DNA of 64,000 nt, from the NCBI GenBank assembly GCA_001643675.2, contig LSRY02000043.1, positions 542,501 through 606,500 on the forward strand, given 5' to 3'. This document shows, piece by piece, positions 56,601 through 64,000 of this stretch. Source of the stretch: Monocercomonoides exilis (taxonomy: Eukaryota; Preaxostyla; Oxymonadida; Polymastigidae). Each line of letters begins with the position of its first letter. Positions within the stretch are counted from its first letter, which is position 1. Below the pieces are notes generated by a model. It had not been told where the DNA came from. It did no database searches and worked only from the letters and a program-made list of their open reading frames with translations. A program made the translations under genes and the position numbers.

Positions 56601-59600
56601 ACATTTCCCACAATACTAGACTCCATGTTCCCATAGTCCATTATATCATCCACCTCATCTTTTCCACCTCTCCTTCCTCCTTCTTCCCCATCCTCTTCTA
56701 ATGAGTCTAAATCAAGCTCTGCCTCCAAATCATCATCGTCATCATCATCGTCATCATCACTGGAACTTGAGTCTGATTCAATTGGCTTTCCGTCTTTGTC
56801 CTTCGCTCGCTCGCCTTCTCCTGCTGCACCCGAAGCGCTTAAGGAAAGCTGTTTCTCTTTCTTCTCTTTTTTTTCCTTCTTCTTCTTCTTCTCCTTCTCC
56901 TTCTTTCTCCGCTCTCTTTCCTCAAGCAGCTTCTTCTTCTTCTTCAGCGACGGAGCAAACTGTGTTGGCTTAGCATCGTCTTCAATTGCAAATTCTTCTT
57001 CTTCCTCTGAAATTTCCTCTGCTTTCCTCTCCAGTTCTGCAAGCATCGCCATTTCTTGTTCTCTTTCTCTTTTTTCCTCTTCTTCTTTCTCCTTCCTCAA
57101 ACGCTCAATTTCAGCTAGTCTTTGCAATTCTCTCGCTTTTGCTTCAGCTTCTTTCTGTTTTCGTGCTGCTTCTAAATCAGCTAATCTCTTTCTCTCTCTT
57201 TCTTCTGCTTCAATCTTCTTCTTCAGCTCTTCTTCTTCTCTTCTCTTCCTCTCTTCCTCTTCTTTCTTCTTCCTTTCTTCCTCTTCTCTAATCATTCTGT
57301 CTTCTTCTTCTAATAACCTCTGAAGCTCTTCTTCTTCCTCTTTCTTCTTTCGCTCCTCTTCTTCTTTTCTCTTCTTTTCTTCCTCTTCTTTTCTCTTTCT
57401 TTCTTCTTCCTCCTTCCTCTTTCTCTCTTCTTCTTCTTTCCTCTTTCGTTCCTCTTCTTCCTTTCTCTTTCTTTCTTCTTCTTCCTTCCTCTTCCTCTCT
57501 TCCTCCTCTTTTCTCTTCCTTTCTTCTTCTTCCTTTCTTATTCTCTCTTCCTCTTCTTTCTTCTTCCTCTCTTCTTCCTCTTTCCTCTTCCTCTCTTCTT
57601 CTTCTTTCCTCTTCCTTTCCTCTTCTTCTTTCCTCTTCTTCTCTTCCTCCTCCTTTCTTATTCTCTCTTCTTCTTCTTTCCTCTTCCTTTCCTCTTCTTC
57701 TTTCCTCTTCTTCTCTTCCTCCTCCTTTCTTATTCTCTCTTCTTCCTCTCTCTTCAGCCTTTCTTCCTCCTCTTTCTTCAACCTCTCCTCTTCTTCAATC
57801 AAGCGTAACCTTTCTTCTTCTTCCTCTCTCGCCCTTTCTTCTTCTTCCTGCTTGTTCAGCAAATCCAGTTCATCCATAAAGTCATCATCCAACACAATTT
57901 CCTCTTCTTCTCCATTATCCCCCTCGCCATTTTCTTCTCCTTTCGCTTTTTCTCCTTCATCTTTGTCGCTTTCCCTCCCAAAAAGAGCCTTGTCCATCTT
58001 TTGGTCTTTGATAAACTTCTCCACAAGCAACATGTGGATCGCTGCCTCACTCATCACCACTTTCTTCCCTTTGCCTCTCTTGCTCTTGTTTGCTTTCCTC
58101 TTCTTCTCTCTTTTTTCCTTTCGCATCTTCTTCTCTTCCTCTGAAAGCTTCTTCCTTCGCTTCCTCAGCTCCACTGGCACTCCCTCTGGATGCTCCCTTA
58201 AAGGAACAATCTTCCTCCTCTTTACAATTATTGTTTCATATATTTGCTTATGATACTTCTTCACAGTTGATCCGCTTTTTCCTTCTTCTCCTTCAACTTT
58301 TGCCTCGTATTCCACAGCGCCTGGCTCACCTTCCTTGCAATCCACCCATTTGGGTACTTTCTCCTCTTCTTCCACAATAATCGCCACCATCGGCTCGTCA
58401 AGCTCTTCCGACGCCTGCACGTTTTTCCCGCTTCTGTTCTTCCTCTCCTTTATCAGCTCCTCTTTGTCCAGAGGCAGCCATTCGTCTCCCTTCGCACTCA
58501 GCAACAGCGCCGTGTCAGCTGCCGACAGCTCATTCAGCGGTGGGAGATTGGGTGTGTGGGGGGGAGATTGGGAAAGAGTATCAGCATTTGGCTCAGAGCC
58601 TTCGGAAGGAGGCATCGGAGGCGGTGGGAGATCAGAAGGAAGTGCTGACTCGTCCAAAGGAGGAGGCTCCAGATCAACCCAGTCGTATTCCCAGTCGCTC
58701 TCTTCCTCGTCTTCGAACTCGCTTTCTTCGTCGAACTCGTCGCTGTCGCTCGAGCTGTCTTCTTTCCCTTCGCCTCCGCTGCCTTCTTCTCTCTTCTTCT
58801 TCTTCTTCTCGCTGTCTGCCTCGCTCTTCCGTTTGATGTTCTGGAATCTCTCATCTCGCCCGTCCAGATCGCCCTTCGACACATCAATCTCTTCTCCTTC
58901 CTCGGCCAGGTGCTCCTCCACACTCACCACGTTTCCCTTTGAATCCATCACAATCGTCTGCACAACACCATAATCGTACCCTTCGTCTTCATCATCTGCA
59001 GATATGGAGGACGAAGAAGATGAGGATGAAGATGATGTGCTAGCAGATTCGTCTTTTCCTGTCTCTTTTGTTCCTTCCGCTTCCAAATCTCCTCCTTCTC
59101 CTTCTAATGCTCCTGCTGTTTTGGTTACGCTTCTTCGAACTCTCTTCCTTCCTGTGCCATTTGCATCCAATTCCTCTTCCTCCTCTTCTTCACCTCCCTC
59201 GCCTTCAACAATCGTTCTCCCGCTTCCGCCTATTCTTCTGCGCCCGCTTGCCCCAGCTTTGCCTGTTGTTCTCTTTTTGATTCTGCCTCTTCCCGTGTCT
59301 TCCTCTTCCTCCTCCTCAATGACTTCTTCGTTGTCTTCTTTCAGACTCTTTCCATCTTTTTGATCTTTAACTTTAGATCGAAGAGATGGACGTACTTTTC
59401 TCACTATCCCTCCATATCGAATAAGTCTTGCCGCCAGCGTGTCACTAACAACTCCCTGAGGAGTTGGAAGTCGTTTTGATAAAACATTACTCCTTTGTTG
59501 CGCTTGATCAAGTTGCATAAATCTGTTTCGAACAGTTTCAAAGCTAAAATCAGAAAAATCTTGTTGCTTCATGAATTGACGTCTCCATTCATCTGTACTC

Positions 59601-60116
59601 ATCTCTTCTCCATTTTCGTCTCTTATAACAATTCGAACTTTCCTGAACACTCTTTCATTTCCATTTTCTTTTCCATCTTTTTGTCTCAAACGGAAAATTA
59701 TTCTTTTTTTCTCTGGGACGACCACAGGATGAAGACGATAATACTCTAAATAACAATAATTTTATAATAAAAAATATAAGTAGCTTTGCACAAAAAAATT
59801 CAAACCAATTGCGTGGCTATTCACAAGGTTAATAAACTTTGATGTTGTTGGAAGAGGAATTCCATGCTTTTCAGAAACGGTTCCAAAAGCATTCACCAGA
59901 TTTGAAGGAACTCCGTTCTTATATAATTCCTTCAATGTTTCAGTCACATCACCGAGCTTATCCTTAAAAGCAGGAGGAATCTGCTCTGGCTTGATTCCAC
60001 ACTTTGAAGGCCATTCAGCGTCTGAGAAATAAATATTAAAATAAAAAATAGAATTTCGATTTAAATGTTCGTTTGACTGATTAAATTTCAAGTTAAGTTT
60101 GCAAACCGTTAAACAT
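53678..60116 (-). CDS. Giant coiled-coil protein with C-terminal armadillo repeats, three exons, 2097 aa
   Basis: Exon 1 is only 10 nt (60116-60107, ATGTTTAACG). Intron 60106-60022 has donor GTTTGC and acceptor TTTCTCAG. Exon 2 is 60021-59806, and intron 59805-59746 (60 nt) runs from GTTTGA to ATTTAG. Exon 3 is 59745-53678. Spliced length 6294 nt is a multiple of three and the junctions read MFNDAEWPSK and NSHAIEYYRLH. Residues 1-80 form a small helical domain. About 190-700 is acidic and Ser-rich. About 715-885 consists of imperfect EEEERKRK repeats forming a long single helix. About 890-1430 is mixed charged. From about 1440 to the end, armadillo repeats are clear (for example GALVNLSVEQNVCQMIVVRG, NAVGVLCAMSLSHKQSRAEL). 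Probably a cytoskeletal or adaptor scaffold; no orthologue named. GC content of the armadillo half is much higher than the surroundings. Confidence 0.9.
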
Positions 60117-60769
60117 GAATTAAAATATTTACCTCCAAACTTGATCTAATGCATTTTTTGATTAATTTTTCATTACTGATCAAAGAATTAATAAAATCCT
60201 GAAAACACCATTGAAGTTTAACAATCAAAATTTCAATTCTATATTTAAAAAAAAAGAATCAAATCTTTATGTTGGAAAATGTTTTCTCATCATATGCAAA
60301 TTTGTTATTTGCACTTTTTTGTAAAAAAAAATCAAACTTATTTTTTCAAAATTTTCTGTAAAATGAAATATGAATATTCATAAATTAAAAAAACATTTTT
60401 GAAATAAATAGAAAACTTATTATTTTTTGAAAAATTATTCATTGTATCTATTGAGGATATCAAACGAACAAAACGTGAGTGAAAATCAGTATTAATGAAA
60501 ATGAAAATTTCAAATGAAATAATTAATTTAGATTAATTTGCATCAAATAGGGAAATAATATGTTAAAAAAAAAAAAAATAAACGAATTCCAAAAAGCATA
60601 AGCAGTTAATAAATCAAGAATAAATAAAGATTCGTTCATTGAAAATTGCACGAGCATTTCTTTCCCAGAATCTGAATTGAATTATTTTTTTTCGAAATAT
60701 TTATTTCAATTTATTATTCATGAAATATACATTTTAAATATTTATATTTCGAACAATAATATTTCTTAT
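60117..60769. other. AT-rich 5' flank
   Basis: Presumed promoter region of the armadillo-protein gene. No motif recognised. Confidence 0.4.
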
Positions 60770-61024
60770 GGGTGATTATTTTTGAAATCATATATTTTCT
60801 CAAAGTTTGTGAAATTTTCTCTTTCACGGTTATTTGCAAAAGAATTTTCATAAAAGCGTTTCATGTTTTTAAATTACTGTCTTTCAAATGCATGTTATCA
60901 TTAAAAGACAGAGAAGCACATTTAAGACTATTATGAAAATATTAGATAAATTTCTAAATGTTAGCAGTAAATTGTTAATTCGAAATTTTTGATAGGAAAA
61001 ATATGAAATCAAAAAGAATCACCC
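60770..61024. repeat. MITE, family A variant
   Basis: 255 bp, ends GGGTGATTATTTTTGAAATC and the complement of ATCAAAAAGAATCACCC. Closest to the copy at 40509. Flanks TTAT and ATAT are an imperfect duplication. Confidence 0.8.
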
Positions 61025-61526
61025 ATATTCGTGAAATGATAATTCGATTTCGGAATAGACATTTCAATTTCGAAAAAGAATATATCAAATTCGAAACAAT
61101 TAAATTTTGACCATTTATGTGAATAGTTTGCTTTGTGAAATTCATGCACACTTTTTAATTTGTGATCAGACTGCTTTTTTTTTCAGTTTTTGAAATTGAT
61201 GATTTTTCAAAAAAGAAACAAGCGATTTAGAATTTTTTGCATATTTTATTTTTTGATTATCAAAAATGAAAAATATCAACTATTTAATGAATTGAAGCAT
61301 TTTCTGCATTTTGTAGAAATATTTTGTGTTTTTTGAAACTGAAAACTTTTTATATGGGATATTATCTTTGATTCCATATTTTTGTAATCAAAAATTTTCG
61401 TTCGAAATTATGTCTTTAATAACAACAAAAGAACACTGAAAAGTGAAAATACTAATAAAAAATATCTCCATCTTTGCTACAGCTTAATATTTGCATTTGA
61501 AATATTTTTTGATAAAATCTATCATA
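61025..61526. other. AT-rich sequence, no gene
   Basis: Nothing supported. Confidence 0.5.
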
Positions 61527-61766
61527 TGTCAAAATCTTTTTGAAAAGTTCCATTTGTTTAATTTACAAAAAATAAAAAATTTCATATTTCAATCAAATTT
61601 ATGTTTTCACTCACCAAATTTTGCTGTCATTGAAACAAATCCTTGTCAAAGTTATTTTATTCGTTTGGGTGTGATTTTGTGAGTGAAAACAGAAATTAGA
61701 TAGAAATATGAAATTTTTTATTTTTTGAAAATTAAACAAATGGAACTTTTCAAAAAAATTTAGACA
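61527..61766. repeat. MITE, family B
   Basis: 240 bp, ends TGTCAAAATCTTTTTGAAAA and complement, TA on both sides. Only 73 bp from the next family B copy. Confidence 0.85.
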
Positions 61767-61839
61767 TATAAAAATCCAAAATCTCTATTCAATGATAAAC
61801 AACTCTTGAAAAATCAACACTCCGAAAAAAGATACGATT

Positions 61840-62081
61840 TGTCTAAATTTTTTTGTAAAGTTCCTTTTGTTTAATTTTCAAATAAAATGAAAATTTCATA
61901 TTTCAATCAATTTTCTGTTCACAATTATGAAATTTCACGAAATTAGAAATAAAAACAATGTCTTGATTTTGCTTTTATATCAGCAAAATTTGGTGAGCGT
62001 GAACAGAAATTAGATCAAAATATGAAGTTTTCATTTTCTTTGAAAATTAAACAAAAGGAACTTTTCAAAAAAATTTTGACA
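61840..62081. repeat. MITE, family B
   Basis: 242 bp, ends TGTCTAAATTTTTTTGTAAA and the complement of CTTTTCAAAAAAATTTTGACA, flanked by TT on both sides. Confidence 0.85.
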
Positions 62082-62546
62082 TTTCAAAAATATTCACCCA
62101 TTTATTTTATTCAGTAGTAATTATTTTTCAGTATTCAAATTTCAGTTAAACATTTTTTGTTGAGTGAAGAAAATTCTTTTCATTCAACAACAGAATCATT
62201 TCCATGAAATATTTATGACAATCTTCAAAAAATCAATATATTTTTAAAAACTCAATAATTATTCAAGAATGATAGTTTGTTGCTAGGTGAATTTCAACAT
62301 ATTATTCACTGATATCCATCAACATGAAATCGAAAAAATACAGTCAAGAATTATTTTCAAAATAGAAATATTCTTTTTCGAATTCAAATTATTAATTTAC
62401 GAAATTGAATTATTTTTGGTGTATATTTCATAAATAATAAATTGAAATGAATGTTTTGGAAAAAAAAAAAATCAATTCAGATTCTGGGAAAGAAATGCTC
62501 GTGCTGTTTTCAATGAACGAAACTTCACTTATCCTCTATTATTTCA
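62082..62546. other. AT-rich 3' flank of MSH5
   Basis: No feature seen. Confidence 0.45.
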
Positions 62547-64000
62547 TCAAATGGCATTGAGGGATCCAACAAATTCATCCAAATCTCCTGCTTCAACATC
62601 AAATGATAAAAATAATTTTAGCGCTGCTTCGACGCGGCTTGGAAAAAAAAGTTGAGAATTCAAAGAAGACGGAAATTGAACTGAAGAATTCACTGATGGA
62701 CATTCTTCATTGTCATTCATGTTGAGTTCAATCCCCTTTTCCTTTGTGAGCAAAAACTGAAAAATAATTCATCATTTTTATTAGAAAAGCGAATTTATGG
62801 AAAAGTTTAGTTATGAAAAAATATCAAACATCATTACACCCTCACAAATTTCTGAAATAAACAATTCAAACTTTTTGTGCTCGATCAATCACTTTTTTCG
62901 AAACTCCAGCCAGTTTTGCACAGAATAATGAAAAACTTTCAGTTGTTTTTCCTGGGATAAGTCGATAAGAAAATGAAATATCTGAAAATGGAATGGAATA
63001 AGGAAGTTGAGGAGAATGTTGCATTGATAAAAATTTTGACTGAGAATTGTTGTGACTCAGATGAAATTGCATGGTACAAAAGGACATCAACGATGATTGA
63101 GGAATCATTCTGCAAAAATGCAAGTGAAAACAACAATTTGAAGTAATTATTGAAGAAAATCTTATTTATATTGATGATCTGATAAAAAAAAAGCATACTC
63201 TTCATCAAATAAATCTGGAAAATGCGTATTAATCAAAATAAGAGGGCAATTCTCTTTTTGTTCAATAAAGAATTGAATGCAAGAAGATAGCAGTGAAACT
63301 CCATCTGAAATAGAAGAAATAAAGAGAGAAAGAGAGAAAGAGAGAAAGAGAGAAAGAGAGAAAGAGAGAAAGAGAGAAAGAGAGAAAGAGAGAAAGAGAG
63401 AAAGAGAGAAAGAGAGAAAGAGAGAAAGAGAGAAAGATTAAAAACAATGTACAAAAAGAAATTATTCAAATTCTAACTTTTGAAAAAAAAGGTCAGTTAG
63501 ATTTCATTCAACTCTTTCAAATTCTTCATAAGCATATTTTTCATTTTGCAAACCAATGTGATTTGTTCCCTTTCCATATTCATCGATAAGAAGAAGCGAA
63601 TGCCGAGAGGCATTCTGCATCATTGTAGACATTTGCATTGAATCAATCATAAAACTACTCAAAGGAGTGGAAACAGATTCAGTTGTCACAATCCTACAGA
63701 AAATGTGATCAACAAGTCCAATCTTATTATGCATTTATTGGAATAAAAAGCGAATATATTACATTAAACAATGATGTAATAAAAAGCTAACACTTTTCGC
63801 ATACTGTTGCAGCTTTTGCTGGAACAAAACTGCCAATGTGCGCTAAAAACACAATTTGAGCAACTTGCTTCAGATACACTGTTTTACCTGATGAATTTGG
63901 ACCTGTTATGAGTAGAATGGCTTCTGGTTTGTCTTTATTGATATTTCAAAAAAAGTGTTAGCGGAATTTACAAAAAATAAAAATGAAATTTTAATTTCAA
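62547..64000 (-). CDS. MSH5: MSH5, meiotic MutS homologue (C-terminal part; 5' end outside the window)
   Basis: Visible exons, 5' to 3': about 63932-63805, 63722-63554, 63304-63199, 63109-62872 and 62756-62547. Introns 63804-63723, 63553-63305, 63198-63110 and 62871-62757 have donors GTATGC, GTTTGC, GTATGC and GTTTGA; all junctions keep frame. Exon 1 of these carries the Walker A motif [17 protein letters not shown] and GSFVPAKA. Exon 2 carries [11 protein letters not shown], the MSH5-typical [10 protein letters not shown] and the Walker [13 protein letters not shown]. Exons 3 and 4 follow human MSH5 order ([10 protein letters not shown], then [20 protein letters not shown] and [11 protein letters not shown]). 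The last ends [10 protein letters not shown] and TGA. MSH5 pairs with MSH4 to stabilise meiotic crossover intermediates. All nucleotide-binding motifs look intact. The start of the first visible exon (AG at 63933-63934) is the least certain boundary; a further exon may lie at 63950-64000. Confidence 0.92.
63321..63436. repeat. AAAGAGAG microsatellite in an MSH5 intron
   Basis: About 14.5 perfect copies of the 8-bp unit AAAGAGAG, lying wholly in the intron 63305-63553, close to its 3' splice site. On the transcribed strand it is a pyrimidine-rich CTCTCTTT tract directly before the acceptor. Confidence 0.95.

Noticed and set aside
55911-57323. Several plus-strand Ser/Phe-rich frames of 100-240 codons opposite the armadillo gene.
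   Set aside because: Antisense shadows of the Glu/Lys-rich coding region; low complexity and no family features.
63321-63436. Regular 8-bp repeat considered as a CRISPR-like or satellite array.
   Set aside because: No spacers; a simple microsatellite in an intron of a eukaryotic gene.
63233-63469. Minus-strand frame of repeated Leu-Ser-Phe units.
   Set aside because: Translation of the AAAGAGAG microsatellite in an MSH5 intron; not a gene.

Overview
This is a eukaryotic nuclear window. It is very AT-rich, with long poly(A)/poly(T) tracts and protein-coding genes split by short (60-250 nt) spliceosomal introns that begin GTATGN or GTTTGN. The gene content points to an anaerobic flagellate protist. 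The best guess is an oxymonad-like metamonad, based on the relic of a beta-helix surface protein of the type common there, many short introns, a meiotic MutS homologue and heavy transposon load. That assignment is an inference. The large intact frames use CAA/CAG for Gln and contain no internal TAA/TAG, so the standard code applies.

Five host-type genes can be supported. A large secretory protein ends in RDEL (954-5390, +). A three-exon DNAJC21/Jjj1 co-chaperone lies at 6583-8807 (-). A small helical-repeat gene with one frameshift lies at 52.2-52.9 kb (-). A three-exon coiled-coil/armadillo protein of 2097 codons lies at 53678-60116 (-). The 3' two thirds of the MSH5 ATPase region, in six exons, lies at 62547-64000 (-) and runs off the right edge.

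Between 9 kb and 51 kb the window is a transposon graveyard. It holds a pogo-like element with a dead transposase (9.5-11.5 kb), a 2.6-kb near-perfect palindrome centred on a 240-bp MITE (13.7-16.3 kb), and two long-TIR elements with GGCATAGGT ends and 8-bp target duplications (17.4-20.8 and 30.5-34.5 kb). The second of these carries a decayed beta-helix protein gene and sits inside an older DDE transposase gene. There is also a 5-kb element with GGGTGATT ends (21.7-26.7 kb), and relics of a tyrosine recombinase broken by two MITEs (38.2-40.1 kb), a Tc1/IS630-type transposase (45.7-46.9 kb) and a His-Me finger endonuclease (48.2-49.7 kb). At least three MITE families are scattered throughout, with 2-bp (two families) or 4-bp target duplications.

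Several more GC-rich islands (18-20, 22.4-25.9, 27.5-30.0, 41.4-43.0 kb) read as coding sequence decayed by stops and frameshifts rather than as working genes. No rRNA, convincing tRNA or CRISPR array was seen.
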